Assembly (NCBI GenBank): GCA_021014325.1
Contig: CM037472.1
Location: forward strand, 30,528,234-30,592,233
Length of the DNA stretch: 64,000 bases
Direction: 5' to 3'
DNA from: Plazaster borealis
Lineage: Eukaryota; Echinodermata; Asteroidea; Forcipulatida; Labidiasteridae
Each line of letters starts with the position of its first letter. The stretch's first letter is position 1. The translations under genes were made by a program, and so were the position numbers. Positions 10,863-22,559 of this stretch are shown here, one piece after another. Under the pieces are notes generated by a model. The model did not search any database, had not been told where the DNA came from, and saw only the letters and a list, made by a program, of their open reading frames with translations.

Positions 10863-11333
10863 GGTTATAGCAATTTCTAAACCCGTAACTTTTTCATGAA
10901 TCTTTCAATCTCTACTGCAATTGTTCCAGACGCCATGAAAATTACCAATGTCACTCCTATTTTTAAGAATGGCGATTCTAATATTGCTAGCAATTTCAGA
11001 CCAATTTCTCACTTATTCTCAAAAATACTAAAAGTACATGTATTGTTTACACGCGAACGACTCTTTTCCTCAATGATAGTTTATCTGATTCTCAATTTGG
11101 ATTGCGTGAAAAAAACACTCAACAATTCATGCCAGTTATTAGAAAATATCATAATGTAGTATATGGATGCACATTTAATTACAATAGGCATTATATGGCC
11201 TATTCCTGGATCTCCCGGAGGCTTTTGACACTGTCAATCATGATATCCTTTTATCCAAACTGAACTATTATGGCATTAGAGGGATTGCCTTAGAGTGGTT
11301 CAGAAATTACCTTTCCAATATAAAATATATCAG
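10863..11333 (+). pseudogene. Non-LTR retrotransposon reverse transcriptase fragment, broken
   Basis: The first part reads SKPVTFFMNLSISTAIVPDA, then KITNVTPIFKNGD and NFRPIS, the classic N-terminal reverse transcriptase blocks of Jockey/CR1-like elements. After frameshifts, later frames give DSQFGLREK-like, [20 protein letters not shown] and [11 protein letters not shown]. The sequence ends before the Y/F-A-D-D catalytic block. It is a dead, truncated copy, probably the downstream part of the element whose endonuclease is at 9207-9546. Confidence 0.8.
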
Positions 11334-12129
11334 ACGATACGTGAAAACAAGCAAAATGGTGACAAGTCCCGCCGATAGCACAATGCAAATAAGGACCAAC
11401 GAACGAAGCGAGTTACCAAAAACAAACTCTCGGGGGCAACGGTACGGGACATTGACTATGTCACTTGATAACTTCAAGCCACTGGGGATTTCAAGTTGTC
11501 AGGATGAGACAAGATAGTGTCTTGACAAGCTCCTCCAGCACGTCAAAAGGCGACTGTTCTCCCATCGTCTTTTTTTTTTACTCTGATCTGATCTACGGGA
11601 TATCATTACAGGATTTGTACCCTATTATCAAGGATGAAGCTGACAATCAAGTGATGGAATGCCTTCCGTGTTGCAGTCACTGCCTTTGGCTCACTTCAGC
11701 ACTTGTACATTTTCTATGCGGGGCCCGCAAGGGGGAAATTTAAAGTCAGATGAACCTCAAGCTAAGGCGCTGCTTTGAGAAAAAATTTCGGTGAAATTCG
11801 TTGGCCCGTAAATGACAATTTGAAACAGTGATTCCAAAGAATAGTAATACACAATGAATTTGACATACTTTGTGATGCTATGCAGTACAGGCTTGTATTC
11901 AACTGAGTTTCAACAACCATCAGTCTTTTGATTACATTAATCCGACTGTCTCCATTTTCATTATTTAGCAATTCACGACCGTCCAACATACCGTCATACC
12001 TGTTATTGATGGAAATGATCGTTACTTCAAAAAGGCAACTTTGTGTTGTACATAAAAACGTTGAGTAAATTGATTGCTCCGAGAGGTATAGCCAACTGTT
12101 ATCATTGTCTGTAGGCTTACCCGTCTTTG
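11334..12129. other. Intergenic stretch, no gene recognised
   Basis: Open frames at 11465-11743 (plus) and 11762-12160 (minus) have no recognisable domain; the second runs into the palindromic element at 12130. I see no splice-supported coding region. Confidence 0.35.
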
Positions 12130-12521
12130 TTAAAGGGACACGTTGCCTTGGATCGGGCAAGTTGGTCTATGAAAAGCGTTTGTAACCGTTTGTTGTAAAA
12201 TGCATATGGTTAGAAAGATGTTTTAAGAGTAGAATACAATGATCTACACAAGTATGCCTCGAAATTGCGTGGTTTTCCTTTTACTTTGCAAACTAACACG
12301 GTCCGCCATTTTGTGGAGTCAAAGATTTGACTCTACAAAATAGCGTGCCGTGTTAGTTCAAGATGTAAAAGGAAAACCACGCAATTTTGAGGCATATTAT
12401 TTTGTATGGATCATTATATTCTACTTTTAAAACATCATTCTAACCATGCATTTCATAACAAACGGTTTCAAACGCTTTTCATAGACCAACTTGCCCGATC
12501 CAAGGCAACGTGTCCCTTTAA
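12130..12521. mobile_element. 392 bp near-perfect palindromic TTAA element
   Basis: The left arm starts TTAAAGGGACACGTTGCCTT and the right arm ends AAGGCAACGTGTCCCTTTAA. Pairing continues through ATCGGGCAAGTTGGTCTATG, AAAACCACGCAATT and CTAACACGGT to a centre near 12330, so almost the whole element can fold into one hairpin. No coding capacity. TTAA ends suggest mobilisation by a piggyBac-type enzyme. Confidence 0.9.
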
Positions 12522-13346
12522 TGAAAACGGAATTTTTTTAAATATTGACAGAAACTGTCCGCAAAGTTTTCAATCATTTTAAACAATTCTCGTAACTGCG
12601 GAGGTTTCAAGATCAGTGCAAAATACGATACATCTCCCCAGGGATGGGGTGGTGCTATTTTGATCGATTCTCTGCCAACCGACTTTTGAGCCAACATGCA
12701 CTTTCATGACGGTGTACGCACGCACGTATCAATCGTAATAAGGCAGATGTTGAGGAATAGATGGATTGCACATGACGTCATTGACCGCCATCTTTGTGAT
12801 GGAAACAATGGAAAAGTGCACGCGTGTACGACTCTCAGCCAATGATAGCCCTTCAAGCGTGCACGTTTCATCAACAGTGGCGGCCATTTCAAGGGGGTCT
12901 ATTGACCCCCAGCCTCGCTACCATGGGCAGCGCCCCGTATCGATACCTCTCGTCACTATGATCGAGCAAGGCATTCTGGAAAAGCACAAAATCGGCGCGG
13001 CGAAATCGTACACCACTGGGAACGATGTTGATTGACCCCGTGTACCAGGTTGCTGGTTGACCCCGGTTGCTGGACGCCATTTTCGGTCCAAATGTAGCAC
13101 AACCAAATGTGCAGTCTAGTCTGGCACCCTGTGTGCGCACATGCATTTTTTGGGACCGAAAATGGCTTCTAATCGCAAGTTGACGCAACTCTCTCAATAC
13201 ACAGCTCTGCTCTCGTCAATGTATTCCGGAGGAAAATGGCGCCGCGAGATCGTACACCACTTGGAACGAGGTTGCTCTGTTTGCATGTTTGACTCCCAAA
13301 AAGGCGGACAGGATAGGCGCGTGTAAGTGCGCTGTGCATCGTGCAA
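12522..13346. other. GC-richer repeat region with GACC and CGCGC motifs
   Basis: Contains small inverted pairs such as GGGGGTCTATTGACCCCC at 12894-12911, and repeated GTACACCACT-GGAACGA blocks at about 13009 and 13252, which suggests duplicated or nested elements. It also has GGCGGACAGGATAGGCGCGT, similar to part of the M9 copy at 55384. Open frames on both strands overlap and carry no recognisable domain. Confidence 0.4.
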
Positions 13347-13896
13347 TACACCAATCCGGGCGCGCAAGTGCTGGGCGCCGCGCGTGTACATGTGCCTAAT
13401 TTTTTGTGCACAAAGACACGAGAAAATCGTTTCCCTTTTCTCTTTTTATGGGAATTGAATGTCTTCCTCGACAATCTATGCAATTTCCCTGACATGGCTG
13501 CATGATATAACGATGTACTACATTCTTGATAAATTTTTAAAATTAAGCAGAAAGTAAAATACTGAAATTCTGACAAAATACCTTGCCGATGCAACGCATT
13601 AAACTATGCGACTATGCAGTTTCCGCGTCTATGACCCTTAAACTCACCTAAGACATGCACCGTTTTCAGGATGATTCGGTTTCTATTTAGTTGCAAGTGT
13701 TTGTGATCAGTGATCTACATTGGTATATCATGATGTCCTGTCAAGGAAATTGTGTAAGTCGTTGAGGAAAACATCTAATTTCCATAGAGAGTGAAAAGGA
13801 ACACGATTTCCTCGTGTCTTTGTGCATAATCTGGGCACTGACGACACTGCAGCAGTGGCGCGCGGTGCCCAACACTGGCGCGCCCGGATTGGTGTA
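13347..13896. mobile_element. 550 bp foldback element
   Basis: The left arm begins TACACCAATCCGGGCGCGC and the right arm ends GCGCGCCCGGATTGGTGTA. Inner arm segments also pair: CACAAAGACACGAGAAAATC with the CGATTTCCTCGTGTCTTTGTG region near 13803, and GCAATTTCCCTGACA with TGTCAAGGAAATTGT near 13739. The spacer is about 240 bp. No coding capacity is seen. Confidence 0.8.
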
Positions 13897-14085
13897 TACC
13901 TTTCTTCAAAGTCCTCAAAATAAAGAGCGTAATTAGCAGGAAGAGGCTGGAAATTCAGCTTCAATCTGTCTTTGTAATGTGGTTATGTGGTTTCGCAAAC
14001 ACAAAGTTGAGATGTTCCCGGAAAACCAACAACAACACGTGAAGGATTGGTTTATAGGGTCGAGAGTATACATCTATTGTATATT

Positions 14086-14237
14086 GACCCCTTGCACAAC
14101 GCGCAGCACACTTTACAGTCACCTTTTCTGTCCGCCATTTTGGGTTTCAAAATGTACACAAAGGAATTTACACCCCAAAGGGCAGAAATGGTGGACGCAC
14201 CTTTTGCAGAGGTGCGTTCCGCGTTGTGCAAGGGGTC
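14086..14237. mobile_element. M9 inverted-repeat element
   Basis: Ends are GACCCCTTGCACAACGCG and CGCGTTGTGCAAGGGGTC, an 18 bp perfect terminal inverted repeat. A second copy lies at 55384-55527 with almost the same ends but largely different interior. Confidence 0.85.
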
Positions 14238-14304
14238 AGGTTTACTTGAAATGGTTTCCGTTTTGATTTAATTAAATAAATCTGACACTTTACGAAAAAG
14301 TATT

Positions 14305-14697
14305 CTCAAAGATTGCATCATTTCTTGGTAATGACTCTGATAATGGCAGTACAAACTTACTTGGAGTACAGCAGCTTTGGATTGGATTATGCATTTTGAG
14401 AAACTTTTCACTTCGAAGTACTGCTGCTATGGAAAAAGATATCACTTTTTATCCCAACAAATTTGAACCTGAGAAGCATTACTGCAGTAACGTTTCTCAG
14501 ATTGTGTATTCCAGTATTATTGTAGAATATTCTTTCTGCGTGGACATAACCGCTCCAGATTTTCGACAATATCTCACAAACCCTACCACCTTTTGAAATG
14601 AAATTTTCCCAGGTTAGTTTTATGGTATATATCTACAACTATATAGGATTGAAACAAACAGTGGGTTCCAATTACCAAACGTATACAGACCCTTTAA
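14305..14697 (+). mobile_element. M2 family element, left end decayed
   Basis: Internal blocks CAGCAGCTTTGGATTGGATT, CTTTTCACTTCGAAGTACTG and TTTTGAAATGAAATTTTCCC match the other M2 copies. The right end is ATTACCAAACGTATACAGAC then CCTTTAA. The left end is diverged, so the start is approximate. Confidence 0.75.
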
Positions 14698-15381
14698 GAG
14701 AAAAATCCTTGACATGTAAACTTGTATCCCTTAAAAAAAAACCCACAAAAACCCTGTGCATGCCCTTTAACTAAATTGAAGATTCGCTCTTCACATTGCC
14801 TAATTTCCCGTGCACATACAATCTGTATAATCACATCTGACTGAATGCACTTTTTCCATTTAGGGCCATAGAAGATGCTCCTTGAAAATTAGGCACAGTA
14901 GCGATTTCCATTAGTGGCGACTTCTGCAAAGACAGAATATCGATGGAGTTTGCTAGCGCAGCAGTCGAACTAATTGATGCTCGAACGCAGGGGGACTCAA
15001 GTAATTCTATCTCTAATAATCCAACTCATCCCCGATGATTCCATTAGATTCAACGAAATATTATCTTTTTATCTGTATGCTGTGCATACACCGTTATCAA
15101 GATGTACCCAAACCATCTGGGTTCTCCGGTGTTTTTTAGAAACCAACCAAACCAAAGCCGAAGGGCAAACTATTGTGTGATATCTTTTTCGTTGCCATTG
15201 GGAACTGAATATAAACATAGATTGCGTCATTATACAGATGTATGTAATCATTATTACAGCATGGAACTGGGTTCAACATCACGTAGAGAGAGAAAACTGC
15301 TCATGGTGCCTTTATGTCTAGATATAAGGCTGAACGTATACAATACCGTAGTATGGGGAAAACAATAATGTTGTATTCTCC
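14698..15381. other. Intergenic stretch, nothing recognised
   Basis: No gene, inverted-repeat element or tRNA-like sequence was clear. Confidence 0.35.
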
Positions 15382-15741
15382 TTAAAGGTATCGTACACGT
15401 TTGGTAATATTAGCATAAAAACTTACTTGGTAACAAGCAACGGAGAGCTGTTGATAGTATAAAACATTGTGAGAAACGACTCCCTCTGAAGTAACGTAGT
15501 TTTTGAGAAAGGGGTAATTTCTCACTAAAATAATAAAAACTTCTTGCAAGAAGTTTTTATTCCTAACTGAAAGCACACAAATTTGTACAACAAGGGTGTT
15601 TTTTCTTTCATCATTTTCTTGCAACTTCGATGACCAATTGAGCCCAAATTTTCACAGGCTTGTTATTTTATGCATATGTTGGGATACACCAAGTGAGAAC
15701 ACTGGTCTTTGACAATTACCAAAAGTGCTCAGTGCCTTTAA
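15382..15741 (-). mobile_element. M1 family TTAA-flanked element
   Basis: Starts TTAAAGGTATCGTACACGTT and ends GTGCTCAGTGCCTTTAA. The central palindrome is AAAACTTCTTGCAAGAAGTTTT. Reverse orientation compared with the copy at 10321. Confidence 0.9.
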
Positions 15742-16510
15742 GTCTGTCACTCATCAACAATAAAGAAATCGATAGCGATGGGTCATCATCGACGGCAAAC
15801 CTATTTCAAATGCATCCTTAAATATTGCCGAGGAAGTCTCCGGTATCACCTGCCTTCCTTAAGGCGGTTTTCCTGATTATAATTGTCTTGTTTACTACTC
15901 TACTATTACGACTACTTTCTCCTTCATTCATAACGCTTCAGTTCCTTCCTTTGATAATAACAGTTTTATTGATTTTCGGAGGTCGTATTTTCCAACTCCA
16001 AGGTGATGTAGCCTAATTGTTCTATTCCAATTAGAGCGCTGTTGTGTTGCTGAGGAAATTCTCACTACAGCGGTTACACGTTGGGGGTTTTTAATTAATA
16101 ATTCACCAGAAAATTCCACACTTCAAACAATCAATTATAGAGAATGCTGGTACTCAGGCAAAGTTTAAAATTGAGGGTTTTATTTCAGTATTTTGTTGTT
16201 TAATATACCGTGATGTTTTAGAACTATATTCTCACGAACTCGTGATAATTATATCAAACTTGTTTCCAATGAACGTATTCACAGTTGTTGATTAAACAGA
16301 ACTTGAATGCAAAAAGGAACCACATCAAGCCCAAATAGTTAATAATATTTATGACGTCATCTGCATTAATAGAACCCCAATTTGTTACCTGTCTTATGAG
16401 TGCAGTATTATGCCACATATGATAGGTCGCTAGAAGGCGGTACGACCGACGACTGATTTTAACATCGAGAGGTTTCATTCATGAAATAGTTAACGTATTC
16501 TCCTTAAACT
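15742..16510. other. Intergenic stretch, nothing recognised
   Basis: AT-rich, with short open frames only (for example 15825-16016, hydrophobic and unrecognised). No supportable gene. Confidence 0.35.
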
Positions 16511-16519
16511 GGGCACGAT

Positions 16520-16683
16520 AAATCATTGAACTCGCTGGCAAATGGCATTCAAATCCTCTAGTTAAATATTTAGGTTATACATTCTTTTACAATTCCTTAA
16601 AACAATCGATCTTTAAACATGTTATTGGTCATGCTTCGAAAATACAACGCCTGTACGGAAGGGTATATAGTGCTGCCACATGA
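16520..16683 (+). pseudogene. Possible reverse transcriptase thumb remnant
   Basis: One frame gives NSLANGIQI and, after a one-base shift, PLVKYLGYTFFYNSLKQSIF. This resembles the conserved x-G-I-x-I-P-x-V-x-x-x-KYLG block after the catalytic domain of non-LTR reverse transcriptases. It is short and frameshifted. It could be a distant part of the element at 10863 or an independent relic. Confidence 0.45.
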
Positions 16684-16826
16684 GTTAAAACAACGCTCTT
16701 ATCGTTTAAGTACCAGTACACGATAACCACCATGTATGTAAACGATAACTCCGGAATTATCATGTTTAGACATGATAGTTATTTTGTACGTAGCTCTAAA
16801 TGATAAGTTCAAAGTTATCGTGTAAA

Positions 16827-16911
16827 CGATAACTGTCACGTACGTACACGATAACTGTCATGTACGTACACGATAACTGTCACGTACGTACACGATTACT
16901 GTCACGTAGGC
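16827..16911. repeat. 22 bp tandem satellite, left part
   Basis: Four copies of a 22 bp unit CGATAACTGTCACGTACGTA + CA at 16827, 16849, 16871 and 16893. The unit holds the self-complementary GTACGTAC. Inverted AGTTATCGT motifs flank it at about 16813 and 16825. The array resumes after the M5 insertion at 17161. Confidence 0.85.
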
Positions 16912-16913
16912 TA

Positions 16914-17158
16914 CACTGCAAAACTTGGGTGTTACAATTGACACCATGGGTGTTGTCACATATAGATACCCTAAGAAAGATTCAAAATTAACACCATAGG
17001 GTGTTCAAATAACACCAATGTAATTGTGTTAGCAGTTATTTAGTGTTTATTAAATTAGTGTTATTTTAACACCCTATGTTGTACATTTGTATTCTTTTTT
17101 GGTATCTATTTGTGACAACACCCATGGTGTAAATTTTAACACCCCAGTGTTTGCAGTG
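16914..17158. mobile_element. M5 element (CACTGCAAA ends), inserted in the satellite
   Basis: Starts CACTGCAAAACTTGGGTGTT and ends CACCCCAGTGTTTGCAGTG, with TA on each side (16912-16913 and 17159-17160). Inner blocks GACACCATGGGTGTTGTCAC and GTGACAACACCCATGGTGTA pair across the element. TA flanks are typical of Tc1/mariner-type movement. Related copies are at 24004 and 28204. Confidence 0.85.
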
Positions 17159-17160
17159 TA

Positions 17161-17270
17161 CTTACACAATAACTGCCCTGTGTACGTACACGATAACTGT
17201 CATGTACGTACCTGACAGTTATCGTGTACGGACACAATAAATAACGTGTACCTACACGATAACAGTAATA
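17161..17270. repeat. 22 bp satellite, right part with inverted units
   Basis: Continues the array interrupted by M5: GTACGTACACGATAACTGTC, then a turn to CTGACAGTTATCGTGTACGG, so units here face both directions. Confidence 0.75.
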
Positions 17271-17510
17271 TCATGGAGCCAGCTTGTGTGAAGTGGGCGT
17301 GGCTTACACGGACAGGGCTGCCCGTAGAGATAACAGACTCAACACTGCCTATGGTGCTACCTCTATGGGAACACATTGTTTAATTAATGTTTCACATGGA
17401 AGTTACGTGATTGAGGACTAGAAAGGAAATGTATTTACTCTTACATAAACCAGTGGTGGAAACTTTAAGCATAATTCGCATTTCAATGTAATTCGTTTTA
17501 TAAATGAGAA

Positions 17511-17716
17511 TAAAGATATCTCTATAATAGAGATATCTCTATTATTAATAGAGATATCTCTACTAATAATAGAGATAGGGCCTTTTTCTATTATTAATAT
17601 AGATTATTTATTATTAATAGAGATTATCTATTATTAATAGGGATATCTGTATTATAAAAAGAAATATCTCTATTATTAATAGATATATCTTTATTCTTAA
17701 TAGAGATATCTCTATG
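17511..17716. repeat. AT-rich palindromic tandem repeat (AGAGATATCTCT)
   Basis: Repeated AGAGATATCTCT palindromes separated by ATTATTAATA spacers, over about 200 bp. The unit is roughly 18-24 bp and degenerates in the middle. Both the core and the spacer are self-complementary, so many alternative hairpins are possible. Confidence 0.85.
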
Positions 17717-18729
17717 ATAGGAATTAAAATATTAACTCTGTACGCATCTCTATTTTGGATTAAATGTCAAGTACGCACGCGATGTTCAACAATGAAAACC
17801 GTATAAGTATTCTGTCATGTTGCTATAACACGACTTATCGTATACAGCGGGATACCAACAGGTAGGCTAGGTTTATACTTTCTCAACGCAACGCAACCGT
17901 TAACATTAATATGCAACAACAACATACAGCATTGATGTTGTAATGATTGAAGGTTACCATACAATAGCCAGACGTAATGCCGATAAATAAACATCATCCT
18001 TTTACTAGCTTCATATGTCTATCGTGCCGGAACACGACAGAAAATGATGTTTGCTGTAGTTTATTTTAACATTCCTCAGCGGCTGAATTAGAGAGAGGGA
18101 GAGAAAAAAGTAGCAATGCAGTTCCACTGACACGAAGCAATTGACAATAATATTATACGCTTGTTGGTCATTTTGTTCAGTTTCAATATTTTCAATTGTG
18201 TATGCTTGTGTGTGCTTGGGGTGGGATGTGGTGGACAGTGACAAAATGCAAGTGCTAATTTTGAATGGATTAAACCGTTTGAACAGATAAGTCGGCCGCT
18301 CTCAAACGGATTAGCTAATTTCGTTCGAACGGATTAATACTTGGATTTATATATATACATACATTTGTACATGGCCCACCACTGTCCCTTCCTGCGTGAT
18401 ATTAATTATGAAACATATTGTAAATAGGCATAGCAGCGCTGTAAATTAAGAGGCGAGAATTGTGCTGATCTTCAAAATAATACAATTTTCTTGACTTCGA
18501 CAGTATTTCAGACAGGAATATTTCTCTGAAGTATTGGTACTGGTATGAACTTTCCCTTGATAATTACCAATCCTGTAATTATTGGTATTTAAATTAAAGG
18601 CCAAGTGCAGAATTGGTAATTACAGAAAAAAATTGTTGACGATTTTTTTGTGAAGTTGGATAGACCTTTCTTTTGTTTAAAATGTTACCATCATTTTGTA
18701 TATTGTGGGTATACTAGTAACCATTTATT
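17717..18729. other. Intergenic stretch, nothing recognised
   Basis: AT-rich sequence with no supportable gene or element. A small direct repeat around AACGGATTA occurs near 18306-18335. Confidence 0.35.
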
Positions 18730-19119
<390 letters not shown>

Positions 19120-20062
19120 ACATAATGTCTTTCCCCTTGAAATGGTCCATCATCAACATACTCTTCTTCGTTTGAATACAATATACTTCACCTCTAAAAA
19201 TCTATTCAGATTAATCTTCATATCTTCCGCTCATATTGCGAATGAATCCTTTTGTGGACATTTCTGAATTGTGCATATTTCTGGAAACTTTCGTATGAAC
19301 TGTTCTGAAATTAGAGTGAGATATCAGATGACAATATCATACTTGTGAATAGATATGTCGTCGTCTGAGAATACAGTGTGATATTAGATTAGAACCGATT
19401 GATTGAACGCAATGTAGACTCCTAGTGAGTTTAGTGACTTTGGTATACGGGCAGTTGATATTATTATCAACGTCACAGAAACAACTTATCCATTAGGTGT
19501 CGTTTTTCACATAAACAAAATGAAATTTGATGCCACGTAACGATTTTATTTCTAAAATTATGAATTTCTGAAAAATTTGGACCATGCACTTCGTTGCCTG
19601 TTTTCTTTAGGTGATGGGATCGTGTTCAGTGCAAATTTACTCACCACATGACGGAGTACAACATACTGTCTAATATGTCGATTTTGCAGCTCAACCTTCG
19701 ATGACAATTTTCAAAGAACCTGGACACAAAATTTAATAGGCTTACCAAATTACAGTTAAAATACTCCTTTTAAGTTGCCCCAAAACGAAAGAGCAAAAAC
19801 TGTATTTAAAAAATCCGTTTATAGAAACGGCATCCTCGCCCCGTATGCCCATAAAAGGAAATCAGGGATCACAACAACAACAGTTTTGTTTAAATATAGA
19901 TTACAGATTGCATGTTAAAAACAATGAAATGTTGATTTCATTGGAGATACCAAAAAAACTAATAACTAAAACATCTATAATGGGCTTGCTTCATTGTCAG
20001 GTTAGGAAAGATTTGTCATCCTCTCCCGCGTTTTTAGTTACACGCACGGGGAAAGGAGTCCC
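19120..20062. other. Intergenic stretch, nothing recognised
   Basis: AT-rich, without recognisable gene or element. Confidence 0.35.
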
Positions 20063-20474
20063 TTAAAGGAAGGGTGTACTTTTGGTTACTCCACAAGTTA
20101 ATGACCATAAAAACTTACTTGTTAAAAAGCACTGGAGAGCTGTTGATATTATAAAGCATTGTTAGAAACGACCCCCTTAGAAGATGTAGTTTTAGAGAAA
20201 GAAGTAGTTTTTCGTTCCAAAAATGTGAATCTGAGAAAGGCTTCAGGCATGAGCCTTTCTCAGGCGGCTTCAGGCATAAAGCCTTTCTCAGGCATCTGAA
20301 AGCATACAATTCTTTGCAACAAGGGTTTTTTTTTTCTTTCATTATTTTCTTGCAACTTCGATGACCTATTGAGCCAAAATTTTCACATGTTTGTTACTTT
20401 ATGCATACTGTTGGGATACACCAAGTGCAGGATACTGGTCTTTGCCAATTACCAAAAGTATACCCTGCCTTTAA
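20063..20474 (-). mobile_element. Divergent M1-like TTAA element
   Basis: Starts TTAAAGGAAGGGTGTACTTT and ends AAAGTATACCCTGCCTTTAA, an end sequence distinct from standard M1. The arms keep CTTGCAACTTCGATGACC and the TTTCACATGTTTGTTA block. The centre holds two GGCTTCAGGCAT repeats alternating with GCCTTTCTCAGG, more complex than in other copies. Confidence 0.8.
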
Positions 20475-21136
20475 GACTTATCTATATATGAATCGATACA
20501 TCGGCCGTTAAAGGATACCGGTACCTCAGATTGATAACGAAGTGATGCACAGTCTGGATCCGGGCAACAAGGACCCTGTCGTTTTTATGTGGGGTCATGA
20601 TAGCTTTGGAAAGCTTTCGTAATATGACGATGGAAATGATTCGAAAGAAACGGTAGGAAAAGAAATGTTGTACTTGCGGATGGACAAAACATGGGAGGTG
20701 GGAACACTTGGTGAATCCACACATTCTCAAAAATGCATCCCTGTTGAGCGTTCTTTTGTTCCTTTCCATTTTCCCTGTACTTAACATCCTCCCCATAGAC
20801 TTTGTACACAAAATTCCTTGTAGAGCATCCCAGTCTTTAGAATTCCCCCATGGATACATTTTGTTTTCCCTTTTTGTTTGTCCTTGGTCTCCATAATTAA
20901 GGTACTGAAAATGAGCGCAAGTGTTTCCCCCGACCCCCCCCCCCCCCCCATATTTTGTCCACGTTGTCGCTAGTCAATGAACGGAATGAGTTAGTTTGGG
21001 AAGAGTAATTTCGTTCAAATTAATTTCCAAGAGACACATTTACTAATTTAAAACTAATTTCGCAGTTATCATACATTTCAGTTGCCGTCGTTTAATCATG
21101 CTTTCCCGGGCTCAGCTTGATGGTGATCAGCATACC
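20475..21136. other. Intergenic stretch, nothing recognised
   Basis: Overlapping short frames at 20482-20896 on both strands carry no recognised domain. A poly-C run lies at about 20934-20949. Confidence 0.35.
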
Positions 21137-21522
21137 TTAAAGACAGTGTACACTATTGGTAATTGTCAAAGACCAGTCTTCTCACTTGGTGTATCTCAAC
21201 ATATGCATAAAATAACAAACCTGTGAAAATTTGAGCTCGATCGGTCGTCGGAGTTGCAAGATAACTATGAAAGAAAAAACACCCTTGTCACACGAAGTTG
21301 TGTGCTTTCAGATGATTGATTTCGAGACCTCAAGTTCTAAACTTGAGGTCTCGAAATCAAATTCGTGGAAAATTACTTCTTTCTCGAAAACTACTCCACT
21401 TCAGAGGGAGCCGTTTCTCACAATGTTTTATACTTCCAACCTCTCCCCATTACTTGATACCAAGTAAGGTTTTGTGCTAATAATTATTTTGAGTAATTAC
21501 CAATAGTGTCCACTGCCTTTAA
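21137..21522 (+). mobile_element. M1 family variant with a different central hairpin
   Basis: Starts TTAAAGACAGTGTACACTAT and ends AGTGTCCACTGCCTTTAA. The arms match M1, but the centre is a perfect 18 bp-arm hairpin, GATTTCGAGACCTCAAGT with its exact complement (21316-21359), unlike the CTTCTTGC hairpin of other copies. Confidence 0.85.
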
Positions 21523-21570
21523 AGGGTGATACACACCATTGCTAATGGCTCAACATGTTCATTTTGTTAC
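21519..21570 (+). mobile_element. Start of another TTAA element sharing the M1 end
   Basis: Immediately after the M1 variant, the shared TTAA is followed by AGGGTGATACACACCATTGC, which resembles the left end of a TTAA element (ending then ..ATTGCTAATGG). No right end was found. Confidence 0.45.
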
Positions 21571-22183
21571 TGAGGTAAGAAGTCTTTAGTCGATGACCTG
21601 TTAAAGTGATGGTATGATATCAAAAATAGTGCCTTCTTGAAATTATTCAGCTGTAGGCCAACTGTCGGCATTGGATCTAAAATGTCTCACTGGTCGATGT
21701 GTTTCATTGAAACTCAATCAACAACAACAACAAAGAAAGCAAACAAGTCTTTATTATAAAGAGATGTCTTTATAATATAAAGACACCAATTTCAGTATTT
21801 TGGTTTTTTGTTTAATTGGTAAAGATTATCCATCCATTTATGTACGGTAAACAAGCTATAAGCTTTAATAGATGCTGTAATGTGCTAAAAGTATCCACAT
21901 CAAGCGGTTTCCTTCCAGGTGTGGTAAATTTGTCATCGGGAGTGGCCACACCGTGGCCATATTTATAATTAATAAAAACACTTTAACAACAAGATCCACC
22001 TCGACTTTAAAGCACAGTCTTGCACATTGAACTCTGTGTAGCGTTCCTCTATTCCTGATAAATAAATAAAAAATTGCCCTTTCCAATGAGGATTCTTGAT
22101 AATATTGTGATAATTTCTCCTTATTTTTCTTCACCGATCGTGTGGCCTGGATATTGGACTTTTGAATTTAAAGATCATTTTCT

Positions 22184-22559
22184 TTAAAGGCACTGTACAC
22201 GTTTGGTAATTACTCAAAATATATATTACCATAAAAACTAACTTTGTATTGAGCAACAGAGAGCTGTTGATAGTATCAAACATTGTGAGAAACGACTCCC
22301 TCTGAAGTAACGTAGTTTTTGAGAAAGAGGTAATTTCTCACTAAAATAATAAAAACTTCTTGCAAGAAGTTTTTATTCCTATCTGAAAGCACACAAATTT
22401 GTACAACAAGGGTGTTTTTTCTTTCATCATTTTCTTGCAACTTCGATGACCAATTGAGCCCAAATTTCCACAGGCTTGTTATTTTATATGCATATGTTGG
22501 GATACACCAAGTGAGAACACTGGTCTTTGACAATTACCGAACGTGTGCGATGCCTTTAA
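22184..22559 (-). mobile_element. M1 family TTAA-flanked element
   Basis: Starts TTAAAGGCACTGTACACGTT and ends CGTGTGCGATGCCTTTAA. The central palindrome is AAAACTTCTTGCAAGAAGTTTT. Its final TTAA is shared with the next element. Confidence 0.9.

Noticed and set aside
12889..13594. Overlapping open frames of 60-141 residues on both strands
   Set aside because: They coincide with GC-rich inverted-repeat elements, overlap on opposite strands and have no recognisable domain.
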